Shown: positions 28,484-36,728, numbered from the stretch's first letter. The stretch is 37,728 bases of DNA from Bacteroidia bacterium (GCA_025999935.1 BNXY01000024.1:1-37728); one strand, 5' to 3'. The notes: generated by a model from the letters alone, not told the origin. Translations and numbers: made by a program.

Positions 28484-28692
28484 TTTTTCCTGCAAAGTTA
28501 CGATTTTTTTCAATTTACTTAATTCTAATTTTTTGCCCTTGTGAGCGGTTGATACTAAATTACAAAATTACATCTTTTTTTATTATTTCTCTAACCGTTT
28601 TTTGCACGCAAATAACGCGGATTTAAGGGATTTACGTGGATTTTTGCTGTGCTGAAAACGGGTTTGACATTTTAAAAATTAATTATGCAAAG
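28484..28692. other. AT-rich intergenic region with a dispersed repeat
   Basis: No gene is seen. It contains a promoter-like CAAAGTTA (TAACTTTG on -, 28496-28503) and a 44-bp segment (28599-28642) that recurs with a few changes at 36811-36854. Confidence 0.5.
28599..28642. repeat. Dispersed repeat, copy 1
   Basis: Core ATAACGCGGATTTAAGGGAT with flanking TTTTTGCACGC. The second copy is at 36811-36854. Confidence 0.7.
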
Positions 28693-29328
28693 TTACATTT
28701 TTTGATTGTAATTTTCGATATTTGCATAAATCCTACCTCTCCATGTAAAGTTTTTTACTTCTCCAAATTCGTCATAAAAAGTAAATCTGAATACGGCTTT
28801 CATTATGCCTTTTTGCCAACAGGTTTTATCTATTTTCAGACTTCCGCCTGTGCACGGATATGTCCAATCGGAATCGGGGGCGGGACTTGTCAATTCAACA
28901 GAAGGAAAACAGGTGTTTCCGACAATATCTATTTTCAGCGAATTGTAAGTTGAAACTCCGCTATTCGTAAAACATTCAATGCTGTCCTTATTCAGTTGCC
29001 GTGCATGAATGTACCAAAGAGAGTCGTGCCACTCGTCAATCACAATGGTGTAATAATGGTGCGTGGTGTCAACCAGCTGATAATAGCGTTGCAGGGAATC
29101 TTCCAAAATTCGTCCTTCGCTGTCCAGCATATTGTATGATTCTGACGGGCATAATCCGTCGCATATCAGCTGCCCGTATTCATTTCTGAAAATTGCCTCG
29201 CCGTAATTCCATAACTCGCTGAACGAAAAGTCGTCTTCGAGGTGGTCTGCCCATTCGATTGGAATTTCGCCCTTTGGGGTGCAGGCGATTAGGGCGATTG
29301 CGCTTAAAATGATTACTGCTTTTTTCAT
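28693..29328 (-). CDS. Hypothetical lipoprotein, 211 aa
   Basis: The N-terminus MKKAVIILSAIALIAC is a lipoprotein signal with the lipobox Cys at residue 16, so the mature protein should be anchored to a membrane. The rest (TPKGEIPIEWADHLEDDFSF...) is acidic and rich in Trp, Tyr and Ser, with an IVGNTCFPSVEL segment and a beta-rich C-terminal part that includes NFTWRGRIYANIE. No family was recognised. It is alone on the - strand, with accessory genes on both sides. Confidence 0.75.
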   Translation of the reverse strand: MKKAVIILSAIALIACTPKGEIPIEWADHLEDDFSFSELWNYGEAIFRNEYGQLICDGLCPSESYNMLDSEGRILEDSLQRYYQLVDTTHHYYTIVIDEWHDSLWYIHARQLNKDSIECFTNSGVSTYNSLKIDIVGNTCFPSVELTSPAPDSDWTYPCTGGSLKIDKTCWQKGIMKAVFRFTFYDEFGEVKNFTWRGRIYANIENYNQKM

Positions 29329-29363
29329 TGGATTATTATTTTAATTATTGTGTTATTTCCCGG

Positions 29364-29534
29364 TCATAAAATCCCTGTTTTTTGTTCCAAATTTTTTTCT
29401 TTCGCAGCAGTGAAGTCAGATATTTGTATGACGACACAGGCAATCGCGGTGTTTGCACCACTTACAGGGTTGTATATCAACGAAAAAACGTTATCGGCTT
29501 GCCTGTAATGTATTGTTCCCAATAATTTATACAT
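29364..29534 (-). CDS. Small hypothetical ORF, 56 aa
   Basis: The frame MYKLLGTIHYRQADNVFSLI... starts 2 bp after the stop codon of the 116-aa gene and could be coupled to it. It has no recognisable domain and may be a fragment of a larger lost gene. Confidence 0.3.
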   Translation of the reverse strand: MYKLLGTIHYRQADNVFSLIYNPVSGANTAIACVVIQISDFTAAKEKNLEQKTGIL

Positions 29535-29535
29535 A

Positions 29536-29886
29536 TCATTTATTCGGAAGATACCACCCGTCTTTTTCATCCCAGCTTAAATCCGTATCATCCATATGTA
29601 CAAACCATTCTGCGTCTTTTACATGGTTTCTTATTTCAGTTAAACATTTAGCCCAATATACACATGCCTCATAGGTACGCATCGGGTTTATTGACATCGG
29701 CAATCCGGTTGAACCACTAAATATTACTTTCGGCTCTTCAGGATCATAATCATAAATACAAAAATCCTCACCGCCTTTAATTTTCTTTTTACCGTCATAT
29801 TTTTTTACAATATTTTCAATTGCTTTATTTTCATCATCGGTTAAAGGATAATTCCTCTCCGCAGTATAATAAATTGACATTCCCAT
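29536..29886 (-). CDS. Hypothetical protein, 116 aa (immunity-like style)
   Basis: The protein MGMSIYYTAERNYPLTDDEN... is small, acidic and aromatic (CIYDYDPEEPKVIFSGSTG, then a C-terminal EWFVHMDDTDLSWDEKDGWY). Such composition is common in immunity proteins of polymorphic toxin systems, but I cannot assign a family. A ribosome site AAAGGAG lies 8-9 bp upstream, preceded by the shared intergenic module (29904-29939). Confidence 0.65.
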   Translation of the reverse strand: MGMSIYYTAERNYPLTDDENKAIENIVKKYDGKKKIKGGEDFCIYDYDPEEPKVIFSGSTGLPMSINPMRTYEACVYWAKCLTEIRNHVKDAEWFVHMDDTDLSWDEKDGWYLPNK

Positions 29887-29903
29887 TTTTTTAATCTCCT
29901 TTT

Positions 29904-29939
29904 AATTTAAAATTTATAAAATATGTTTTTGTAAAATTA
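29904..29939 (-). repeat. Shared intergenic module, copy 1
   Basis: On + it reads AATTTAAAATTTATAAAATA followed by TGTTTTTGTAAAATTA. It lies directly upstream of the 29536-29886 gene. Five further copies are at 32510, 33146, 33779, 36084 and 36741. Confidence 0.75.
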
Positions 29940-29945
29940 TTTTTT

Positions 29946-30956
29946 TTAATTTTTCCCTTTTACGGATTTTTCAATACTTTTTATTGTTTCCAAATACGCT
30001 GTTTCCACGTCTGAGAGCGTTTTTTGCTGATATTTTTTGTATTCGGTTTTGGCTTTTTCAATTGCCTGTTCGTGCGAAACTTTGCCCGCATTTTGCAGCA
30101 GTTTTTCACCTGTGGAAGTCAAAATATTATCAAGGTGCGTTGCCCAATCTTTCATTGTCATCGGGTTTTCGCGCTCTGCTTGACGTTCGGCAAAATCAAG
30201 ATAACCCGAAACAATCTGATTTAATGCCCGAAGTTCTTTTTCGGACAAATAATTTTTCGCAACAACGGCATCGGACAAATGAGGACGGTTGCCTTCAAAA
30301 GTCGTCAATCCCATAAATTCTTTTTCGGCATCGGCGCGACTGTAAATCACTTCTGCGGCGGTATGCTCGTGAACGGCATAGTGGATTTTGTTTTGCACTT
30401 TTTTAAAAAATTCAACAGAAATATCATTTTTAGGATCGTAATCAATGCTTGTAGCATAAATATCAAGCACTTGACGGTAAAAAATCTTTTCGCTGCTGCG
30501 AATGTCGCGAATCCGTTCGATTAATTCTTTCCAATAACCGCCGCCTGCCTGTTTCAGCCGCTTGTCGTCCATTGTAAAGCCCTTTTCAATGTATTCGTGA
30601 AGCCGCGCCGTAGCCCATTTTCTGAAAATAGTGGCAATGCGCGACTGAACGCGATAACCAACTGCCAAAATCACATCAAGATTAAAACAGGGTAACTCCC
30701 TTTTCACCTGACGGTTGCCTTCGGTGCGAACTTGTCGGAAATTCCGACAGGTTGCCTCTTTGTCCAATTCGCCCTCTGTGTAAATGTGGTCGATATGTTC
30801 CACTACATTGGTACGCGAAGTTTGGAACAAGTCCGCGATTCGCTGCTGCGAAAGCCAAACTGTTTCATCGCTCAAATGCACCTCTATTTGAGGCGTATTA
30901 TCGGCTGTTTGATAGATTACAATTTCGTCCTGTTTATTGATTTTCTGTTTACTCAT
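29946..30956 (-). CDS. RhuM-family protein, full length
   Basis: The 336-aa protein is a complete member of the RhuM family. It has an N-terminal winged-helix-like region (VHLSDETVWLSQQRIADLFQTSRTNVVEHI), a middle NLDVILAVGYRVQSRIATIFRKWATARLHEYIEKGF, and the C-terminal half absent from the cas-operon copy: ELIERIRDIRSSEKIFYRQVLDIYATSIDYD, HEHTAAEVIYSRADAEKEFMGLTTFEGNRP and LNQIVSGYLDFAERQA. Function is unknown; in Salmonella the name-giving gene lies in a pathogenicity island, and the family is frequent in phage and island DNA. Here it lies in the accessory zone and follows an immunity-type gene on the same strand after a 49-bp gap. Confidence 0.85.
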   Translation of the reverse strand: MSKQKINKQDEIVIYQTADNTPQIEVHLSDETVWLSQQRIADLFQTSRTNVVEHIDHIYTEGELDKEATCRNFRQVRTEGNRQVKRELPCFNLDVILAVGYRVQSRIATIFRKWATARLHEYIEKGFTMDDKRLKQAGGGYWKELIERIRDIRSSEKIFYRQVLDIYATSIDYDPKNDISVEFFKKVQNKIHYAVHEHTAAEVIYSRADAEKEFMGLTTFEGNRPHLSDAVVAKNYLSEKELRALNQIVSGYLDFAERQAERENPMTMKDWATHLDNILTSTGEKLLQNAGKVSHEQAIEKAKTEYKKYQQKTLSDVETAYLETIKSIEKSVKGKN

Positions 30957-31005
30957 CTCTTTGTTTTTTTAATGGGTTTGACATCTTATAAAATTAATAT
31001 TTTTG

Positions 31006-31596
31006 TTAATCAAACTGCTGACCTTCCTGCCATTCTTTCACATTATAAAAAGCAACGCCTTCGGGATTGGTTGCCATTATAGCATCTACTACCGATTTAT
31101 GAAAAAATTGTTTGACACCATTTTCTTTCAGATAAAAAATTAAACGTTCTTCCAATGGAATGGTCTTTAAAAAATCTTCATTCAAAACCACTTTTTTTAA
31201 TGGAGAAGCAACTTCAATAAAATCGAGCCACGTATAAATGGACTTTTCACGGTCTAATGCGGGATAGCTATTTATAATATGGATATACCAATAATTTTCG
31301 TAGGTTTCGCCTTTTTTTCCTCTGATTACCGCTGGAATTAACTGTATTCCTTTGACATTCATATTATCCAATACATCAAAAATCTTTTTTGAGATAACAG
31401 ATTTCGGTTGTGAATGATAATCCGCCATTTTTGGCTTTCGCGGAATGGGTTTTCCGAAACAAAATGCCATTGTTTCGGGATTTTCAATGTACTCCTTTTT
31501 TCGCAAATAAGGAGGACAATCGTTATCGGCTATCAATAACGGGTGCTGCGGGTTGTTTGCCCTGCCAATAAAATAATACTCAAATTCGTTTTCCAT
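31006..31596 (-). CDS. Immunity-type protein (Imm11/Imm43-like), paralogue 1
   Basis: The 196-aa product belongs to a paralogous set in this window. The conserved layout is MENEFEYYFIGRANNPQHPLL at the start, KPIPRKPKMADYHSQPKSVISKKIFDVLDNMNVKGIQLIPAVI in the middle, and FFHKSVVDAIMATNPEGVAFYNVKEW near the end. The KPxxxDY...SxKxxDVL...IQxIP and HKSxVDAIxATNPxGVxF pattern resembles immunity proteins of polymorphic toxin systems (Imm11/DUF1629 or Imm43 as I recall them). No cognate toxin is in the window. It has its own promoter-like TAACTTTG (31645-31652, - strand). From about residue 105 on it is nearly identical to paralogue 2. Confidence 0.72.
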   Translation of the reverse strand: MENEFEYYFIGRANNPQHPLLIADNDCPPYLRKKEYIENPETMAFCFGKPIPRKPKMADYHSQPKSVISKKIFDVLDNMNVKGIQLIPAVIRGKKGETYENYWYIHIINSYPALDREKSIYTWLDFIEVASPLKKVVLNEDFLKTIPLEERLIFYLKENGVKQFFHKSVVDAIMATNPEGVAFYNVKEWQEGQQFD

Positions 31597-31644
31597 TTTT
31601 TTAATCTCTTTTTAATTAATCATTTATATTAAAATTTATTTTTA

Positions 31645-31652
31645 CAAAGTTA
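31645..31652 (-). promoter_or_regulatory. Predicted promoter -7 box before paralogue 1
   Basis: TAACTTTG on the - strand, within about 45 bp that recur at 34417-34457 before paralogue 4. Confidence 0.45.
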
Positions 31653-31676
31653 CGTATTTTTTTTAATTATTTATTT

Positions 31677-32507
31677 TTATTTCAATCGTTTCATCAAATT
31701 TTGATTATCCAACAACGACCGCATTTGCGTAATGGCAGTGCCGTTAAGTTGCAACAATCGCTCGCTTTGCGGAAGTCCCTGCCGAATAAGCAGCGCATTG
31801 ATACTTTCCATATTCGACAACACAACCAACTGTTCCAATGTGGCAAGGTCGCGAATATTTCCTTTGTTGTCGGGATTTTCGCTGCGCCATTGTGCTGCCG
31901 TTTTGCCGAACAGAGCCACGTTTAACAAATCGGCTTCGTTGGCGTAAATGAAACTCGCTTGTTCTTTGGTTATAACAGCGGGAATTATCTGTTCCTTAAT
32001 GGCGTCAGTGTGAATACGGTAGTTGATTTTCGACAACGTGCGCTGTAAATTCCATTCTAATGACAAGCGTTGTTGTTCGTCTTGTTTTAATCGGTCAAAC
32101 TCGCTGATAAGATAGTATTTGAACTCTGGGCTAAGCCACGAGGCGAATTCAAAGGCAATGTTGCGGTGTGCAAATGTACCACCACCATAACGTCCTGATT
32201 TTGAAATAATACCTGTCGCATTCGTCTTTTCAATCCATTGTTTGGGCGAAAGCGCAAAACCTGTTTCGGTCATCATCATTTTAACCTCACGGAATCCCGT
32301 TAGGTTAAAATTGGGGTTATTCATTCTTTCCCATATTCCCATAAAATTAACAGAGAAAACGGTGCTCATCCAGTGCGAAATCACGACAGCAGGAATTTCG
32401 CTGTTTTTGAATTTCGCCATATCGGTCAGCGAAATATACTTGTCTTCGCGTTGCGAGTAAAGCGTTACTTCCGTTCCCTGAACGATTATTGTTTTTTTTT
32501 TGCCCAT
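31677..32507 (-). CDS. KilA-N domain protein
   Basis: The 276-aa protein carries a KilA-N domain typical of phage and mobile-element DNA-binding proteins: YISLTDMAKFKNSEIPAVVISHWM, FNLTGFREVKMMMTETGFALSPKQWIEKTNATGI, then the core SGRYGGGTFAHRNIAFEFASWLSPEFKYYLISEFDRLK. The C-terminal half (YANEADLLNVALFGKTAAQWR and so on) is the usual extension. It may regulate neighbouring genes or be a phage-derived defence factor; this is inference. It lies between immunity paralogues 1 and 2, preceded by the shared intergenic module. Confidence 0.88.
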   Translation of the reverse strand: MGKKKTIIVQGTEVTLYSQREDKYISLTDMAKFKNSEIPAVVISHWMSTVFSVNFMGIWERMNNPNFNLTGFREVKMMMTETGFALSPKQWIEKTNATGIISKSGRYGGGTFAHRNIAFEFASWLSPEFKYYLISEFDRLKQDEQQRLSLEWNLQRTLSKINYRIHTDAIKEQIIPAVITKEQASFIYANEADLLNVALFGKTAAQWRSENPDNKGNIRDLATLEQLVVLSNMESINALLIRQGLPQSERLLQLNGTAITQMRSLLDNQNLMKRLK

Positions 32508-32509
32508 AT

Positions 32510-32540
32510 AATTTAAAATTTATAAAATATGTTTTTGTTA
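32510..32540 (-). repeat. Shared intergenic module, copy 2
   Basis: Same core as copy 1; fills the gap between paralogue 2 and the KilA-N gene, directly upstream of the latter. Confidence 0.75.
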
Positions 32541-33128
32541 ATCAAACTGCTGACCTTCCTGCCATTCTTTCACATTATAAAAAGCAACGCCTTCGGGATT
32601 GGTTGCCATTATAGCATCTACTACCGATTTATGAAATAATTGTTTAACACCATTTTCTTTCAGATAAAAAACTAAACGCTCTTCCAATGGAATGGTCTTT
32701 AAAAAATCTTCATTCAAAACCACTTTTTTTAATGGAGAAGCAACTTCAATAAAATCGTCCCAAGTATAAATGGACTTTTCACGGTCTAATGCGGGATAGC
32801 GATTTATAATATGAATATACCAATAATTTTCGTAGATTTCATCATTCTTTCCTCTGATTACCGATGGAATTAACTGTATTCCTTTGACATTCATATTATC
32901 CAATACATCAAAAATCTTTTTTGAGATAACAGATTTCGGTGTAGAATGATAATCCGCCATTTTAGGCTTTCGCGGAACAGGTTTTCCTAAACGATAAGAC
33001 ATTGGCTGGGGATTTTCAATTCGGACTTTCTCGTATGAATACGGAGGACAATCGGAATATTCTGTTAACAACGGGTGCTGCGGGTTGTTTGCCCTGCCAA
33101 TAAAATAATACTCAAATTCGTTTTCCAT
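32538..33128 (-). CDS. Immunity-type protein, paralogue 2 (mosaic)
   Basis: The 196-aa product has the same layout as the other paralogues. Its first about 100 residues (LLTEYSDCPPYSYEKVRIENPQPMSYRLGKPV...) are nearly identical to paralogue 3, while residues from about 105 on (PALDREKSIYTWDDFIEVASPLKKVVLNEDF...LKENGVKQ) are nearly identical to paralogue 1. It therefore looks like a recombinant of its two neighbours. The ribosome site region and upstream module are those of the cluster. Confidence 0.72.
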   Translation of the reverse strand: MENEFEYYFIGRANNPQHPLLTEYSDCPPYSYEKVRIENPQPMSYRLGKPVPRKPKMADYHSTPKSVISKKIFDVLDNMNVKGIQLIPSVIRGKNDEIYENYWYIHIINRYPALDREKSIYTWDDFIEVASPLKKVVLNEDFLKTIPLEERLVFYLKENGVKQLFHKSVVDAIMATNPEGVAFYNVKEWQEGQQFD

Positions 33129-33145
33129 TTTTTTAATCTTCTTTT

Positions 33146-33177
33146 AATTTAAAATTTATAAAATATGTTTTTGTTAA
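33146..33177 (-). repeat. Shared intergenic module, copy 3
   Basis: Same core; lies between paralogues 3 and 2 and runs into the stop codon of paralogue 3. Confidence 0.75.
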
Positions 33178-33761
33178 TTAAACTGCTGACCTTCGTGCCA
33201 TTCTTTCACATTATAAAAAGCAACGCCTTCGGGATTGGTTGCCATTATAGCATCTACTACCGATTTATGAAAAAATTGTTCCATCCCATCTTCTGCTAAA
33301 TAAAAGACCAACCGTTCCTCTAATGGTATTGTTTTTAAAAAATCCTCGTTTAGAACAATTTTTTCAAAAGATAAAACAAACCCAAGATTACTCCACTCGC
33401 ATTTTGAGTTTTCTTTATCAATTGCAGAATAATAATTTGTAATATGAATATACCAATAATTTTCATAGATTTCATCATTCTTTCCTCTGATTACCGCTGG
33501 AATTAACTGTATTCCTTTGACATTCAAGTTATCCAATACATCAAAAATCTTTTTTGAGATAACAGATTTCGGTGCAGAATGATAATCCACCATTTTAGGT
33601 TTTCGCGGAACAGGTTTTCCTAAACGATAAGACATTGGCTGGGGATTTTCAATTCGGACTTTCTCGTATGAATACGGAGGACAATCGGAATATTCTGTTA
33701 ACAATGGGTGTTGCGGGTTGTTTGCCCTGCCAATAAAATAATACTCAAATTCGTTTTCCAT
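33174..33761 (-). CDS. Immunity-type protein, paralogue 3
   Basis: The 195-aa product shares its N-terminal half with paralogue 2 and the DKENSxCEW segment with paralogue 4. The middle (residues about 107-135, YYSAIDKENSKCEWSNLGF) is the variable part of the family. The C-terminal HKSVVDAIMATNPEGVAFYN block is constant. Such variation in the centre with fixed ends would suit recognition of different but related toxins, as expected for immunity proteins. Confidence 0.72.
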   Translation of the reverse strand: MENEFEYYFIGRANNPQHPLLTEYSDCPPYSYEKVRIENPQPMSYRLGKPVPRKPKMVDYHSAPKSVISKKIFDVLDNLNVKGIQLIPAVIRGKNDEIYENYWYIHITNYYSAIDKENSKCEWSNLGFVLSFEKIVLNEDFLKTIPLEERLVFYLAEDGMEQFFHKSVVDAIMATNPEGVAFYNVKEWHEGQQFN

Positions 33762-33778
33762 TTTTTTATTCTCTTTTT

Positions 33779-33808
33779 AATTTAAAATTTATAAAATATG
33801 TTTTAATT
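33779..33808 (-). repeat. Shared intergenic module, copy 4
   Basis: Same core with a slightly altered end; lies between paralogues 4 and 3. Confidence 0.7.
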
Positions 33809-34393
33809 GTCAAACTGCTGACCTTCCTGCCATTCTTTCACATTATAAAAAGCAACTCCTTCGGGATTGGTTGCCATTATAGCATCTACTACCGATTTAT
33901 GAAAAAATGCCTTAACTCTGTATTCTGGCATCCGAAAAATAAGACGTTCGTCGAGCGGAATAGCTTTCAATTTTTCCTCATCCAGAACAAGTTTGTCTAA
34001 AGCCCGAATTTTCCCTAATGTATTCCACTCACATTCTGAGTTTTCTTTGTCAATTACAGAATAATGATTTATAATATGAATATACCAATAATCTTTATAG
34101 ATTTCATCATTCTTTCCTCTGATTATCGCTGGAATTAACTGTATTCCTTTGACATTCATATTATCCAATACATCAAAAATCTTTTTTGAGATAACAGACT
34201 CTGGTGCAGAATGATAATCCACCATTTTAGGCTTTCGCGGAACAGGTTTTCCTAAACGATAAGACATTTGACTTGGATTTTCAATGCGACTCTTTTCCCA
34301 CGAGTACGGAGGACAATCGGAATCTTCTGTTAACAATGGGTGCTGCGGGTTGTTTGCCCTGCCAATAAAATAATACTCAAATTCGTTTTCCAT
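33803..34393 (-). CDS. Immunity-type protein, paralogue 4
   Basis: The 196-aa product starts at ATG 34393; an upstream extension to 34420 (MIKLKEIKK) covers the ribosome site and is rejected because all paralogues start with MENEF. It is more divergent in the centre (LGKIRALDKLVLDEEKLKAIPLDERLIFRMPEYRVKAFF) but has the constant ends. A promoter-like TAACTTTG box (34442-34449, - strand) lies upstream, so this is probably the first gene of an operon running through paralogues 3 and 2 to KilA-N. Confidence 0.72.
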   Translation of the reverse strand: MENEFEYYFIGRANNPQHPLLTEDSDCPPYSWEKSRIENPSQMSYRLGKPVPRKPKMVDYHSAPESVISKKIFDVLDNMNVKGIQLIPAIIRGKNDEIYKDYWYIHIINHYSVIDKENSECEWNTLGKIRALDKLVLDEEKLKAIPLDERLIFRMPEYRVKAFFHKSVVDAIMATNPEGVAFYNVKEWQEGQQFDN

Positions 34394-34441
34394 TTTTTTA
34401 ATCTCCTTTAATTTAATCATTTATATTAAAATTTATTTTTA

Positions 34442-34470
34442 CAAAGTTACGTATTTTTTGTTTTAATCAA
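34442..34470 (-). promoter_or_regulatory. Predicted promoter of the immunity operon
   Basis: TAACTTTG (-, 34442-34449) and TTG (-, 34468-34470) with an 18-bp spacer. The box and about 40 bp downstream also occur before paralogue 1. Confidence 0.5.
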
Positions 34471-34873
34471 CTATTTTTCAACAATTCCTCTGCCGACATT
34501 TCCATTTTTGTCTGAATCTGGATTTTTTTGATTTTAGGATTAGCTGGATTGTATTTTGGATTATATACTTGTTTAACCACTACAAATACAATTGCGCCTG
34601 CTACAAGAAAAAACAAACCTGCGTACAAATCGAATTTCGTATTTTCTTCTTCTATTGCGCTTGCTAAATCCAAATAATTTGTTGTTCCCTGTGCAACGTA
34701 AAAGACCATTACTTTATTATTGGGCAATAATTTAGGTATGTGTTCTATTGCAATAGCCAAACGCAAGGTATCGCCACGCTTTACCGTGTTTTCAAATGCT
34801 GTTTGGTAGAAAGAATCAACCCAGTCGGCGGGTATCTGAAACTAAGAACCAACAGACTTTTTGATTTTTCCAT
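34467..34873 (-). pseudogene. Small membrane protein gene, probable frameshift near its start
   Basis: The main frame from about 34840 reads IPADWVDSFYQTAFENTVKRGDTLRLAIAIEHIPKLLPNNKVMVFY and continues to a hydrophobic helix (LYAGLFFLVAGAIVFVVVKQV) and a basic tail. It is open to a TAG just before QIPADW, and its first in-frame ATG (34766) falls inside the sequence. An ATG at 34873 (MEKSKSLLVLS) is out of phase by one base. A single frameshift at about 34838-34842 would join them into about 135 aa. Alternatively a sequencing error could cause the break. The family is unknown. Confidence 0.45.
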
Positions 34874-34887
34874 TGGGATTTTATTTG

Positions 34888-35370
34888 TTATTTCAATTTA
34901 TTACAAACAGGGCATTTCCACAGGCGTTTCATAAATTTAAGATTATTGGGATTGTTTCTTATAAACTTGTTTGCTGCACGAAAAGCCAAAATATACGCAG
35001 CCAAAATGATAATTCCTAACAATGCAATGAGTGATTTTATCAATGTATTTTTCGCTTCAACAGTTTCTTTCAGTAGCCATACAAGTGCAACGGTAAAAAA
35101 CAGAATGGATATTAAATAAGCCAAGAATACCCAAACTTTCAGCGTTGACGGCAATATTGTTTTGCAAGTTGGACATTCTCCAATTGCAAAATTACCTTTT
35201 CCAATGATATATAGCATAAATGAAGAAATTTCATCCGCATCGGATTGGCTATATTCACGAATTTTCTTTTTATAATAGAGAATTGTTATTCCATTTAGCA
35301 GCCAATATATTAAAAGGCTGAACGTTATAAGTATAATTGCTATGTATGCTACTGCTATTATTATTTTCAT
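34888..35370 (-). CDS. Hypothetical membrane protein with two CxxC pairs, 160 aa
   Basis: Two N-terminal hydrophobic segments are not separated clearly (IIIAVAYIAIILITFSLLIYW). A hydrophilic part contains CPTC (ECPTCKT), then two more membrane helices (FLAYLISILFFTVALVWL and LIALLGIIILAAYILAF) and a C-terminal CPVC. The two CxxC pairs could form one zinc-ribbon across the ends of the protein. I do not recognise the family. It is on the - strand, with 15 bp to the next start and 20 bp after the 225-aa gene, so the three membrane genes form an operon. Confidence 0.65.
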   Translation of the reverse strand: MKIIIAVAYIAIILITFSLLIYWLLNGITILYYKKKIREYSQSDADEISSFMLYIIGKGNFAIGECPTCKTILPSTLKVWVFLAYLISILFFTVALVWLLKETVEAKNTLIKSLIALLGIIILAAYILAFRAANKFIRNNPNNLKFMKRLWKCPVCNKLK

Positions 35371-35390
35371 TCTTTATTTTTTTAAGTTAT

Positions 35391-36068
35391 TCATTTTAAG
35401 ACAGATATTTTCGATTTGTGCGAGAGATAATATTCCAAAAGTTTTTTGTATTCGGCTGATTCGTCCGCATAGCCCTGGTCTTCCCATTCATTCCATTCTT
35501 CGTCGGGTTCGGTATCTCCAATTTTGCGTGTTTTCACAAGATAGCGATTGTTTTGTTCGGGAATAAAATGAGCGCACTCTACGCTTCTGATTTCTTGTTT
35601 AATACTGAGTGACACGAGTGATTGCTCGTATTGTATGTAAAAATCTCCGTTTCCGATATTTTTGTATGATTTTTCATCTTTTGCTATGGCAAGCAAAAAT
35701 ACGGTCATACCTCCCTTACGAAGTACGCACAGGGCTTGCTGTCCCGATATTTCTTTGTATTCGCTGATTAGTTGTTTTTCTGCTATCGATTTGGCTTTGA
35801 TTTTTGGGTGAAAACCTGTCAAATTACAGATAATTACAACTACGGGTATGAAAAAGAAAAACAGGCAAATTCCAGACAAAATCGTTTTTTCCTTGCATAA
35901 GGCAATGACAGAGCAGGTAATCCCGCCTGTTATCAGAATGACTTCTACGATTGTACCTGTTAAGACAAAGTATGCCAATGCGTGACTCAAATGTTTGTTG
36001 CCCAGTTCCATCATCAGTACAAAAAGAATGATTGCAGCCAAAAGCAACAGGCAGGATATTTTAGTCAT
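35391..36068 (-). CDS. Hypothetical membrane protein, 225 aa
   Basis: Three N-terminal hydrophobic helices (about residues 4-21, 30-57 and 62-85) are followed by a soluble domain of about 140 residues (KAKSIAEKQLISEYKEISGQQALCVLRKGGMTVFLLAIAKDEKSY...). The C-terminus is acidic (TEPDEEWNEWEDQGYADESAEYKKLLEYY). The family is not recognised. It is preceded by the shared intergenic module and is the first gene of the small membrane-protein operon. Confidence 0.65.
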   Translation of the reverse strand: MTKISCLLLLAAIILFVLMMELGNKHLSHALAYFVLTGTIVEVILITGGITCSVIALCKEKTILSGICLFFFFIPVVVIICNLTGFHPKIKAKSIAEKQLISEYKEISGQQALCVLRKGGMTVFLLAIAKDEKSYKNIGNGDFYIQYEQSLVSLSIKQEIRSVECAHFIPEQNNRYLVKTRKIGDTEPDEEWNEWEDQGYADESAEYKKLLEYYLSHKSKISVLK

Positions 36069-36083
36069 TTTTTATTCTCCTGT

Positions 36084-36119
36084 AATTTAAAATTTATAAA
36101 ATATGCGTTTGTAAAATTA
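36084..36119 (-). repeat. Shared intergenic module, copy 5
   Basis: Same core with one changed base (ATGCGTTTG); lies between paralogue 5 and the 225-aa membrane gene. Confidence 0.75.
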
Positions 36120-36728
36120 ATATTTATAACTAATGCCATTATACCATTTTTCTATTGGAATAAATACAATTCCCTGTGGTTCAACTGACATAATCAAATC
36201 GACAATAGATTTGTGATATAATACATAAGCCGAGTTTTCTCTGGAAACAAAAACCAACCTTTCTTTCAGTGGTGTTTTTGACATCAAATCCTTGTCTAAG
36301 ACCATCGAGTCTATCATATCCCAACGCCCATCTTCATCAATTTCTCCTTCTCTTTCCGATTTTTCCGGATCTAAAAAAGCATATTCCTGATAGACATTTG
36401 CAATCCAATAATCGGTATATACTTCTCCCTTTTTACCCTCAATTACGGCAGGTACCCATTGCAAGCCTTTAATGTCTTTTGTTTTCAAAACATCATAAAT
36501 TTTTTTTGAAAAAACTTCCCTGCCATCTAAATCATGATAGTCCACCATAACAGGTTTTCGTGGTATAGGAGTTGCATAACACAAATACGAGATTTTGTCG
36601 TCTTCCGCTTTTTCCATATCAATTATGAATTCTTCTCCATCAGGATCAACATCATAATCAAAACCTAATAAAGGTGAAGTAAAAGAATTATCACTTTCCA
36701 CCATGTAATAATCAAATTCGTTTTCCAT
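36117..36728 (-). CDS. Immunity-type protein, divergent paralogue 5
   Basis: The 203-aa protein has the same layout as paralogues 1-4 but is clearly diverged: MENEFDYYMVESDNSFTSPLL, IPRKPVMVDYHDLDGREVFSKKIYDVLKTKDIKGLQWVPAVIEGK, and LYHKSIVDLIMSVEPQGIVFIPIEKW. The conserved positions (KP..VDY, SKKI.DVL, GLQ..PAVI, PLKERLVF, HKSIVD.I) show the core of the family. The centre is unlike the others and acidic. The ribosome site and module upstream are those of the cluster, so it belongs to the same set of genes despite 1.7 kb of membrane genes between them. Confidence 0.7.
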   Translation of the reverse strand: MENEFDYYMVESDNSFTSPLLGFDYDVDPDGEEFIIDMEKAEDDKISYLCYATPIPRKPVMVDYHDLDGREVFSKKIYDVLKTKDIKGLQWVPAVIEGKKGEVYTDYWIANVYQEYAFLDPEKSEREGEIDEDGRWDMIDSMVLDKDLMSKTPLKERLVFVSRENSAYVLYHKSIVDLIMSVEPQGIVFIPIEKWYNGISYKY

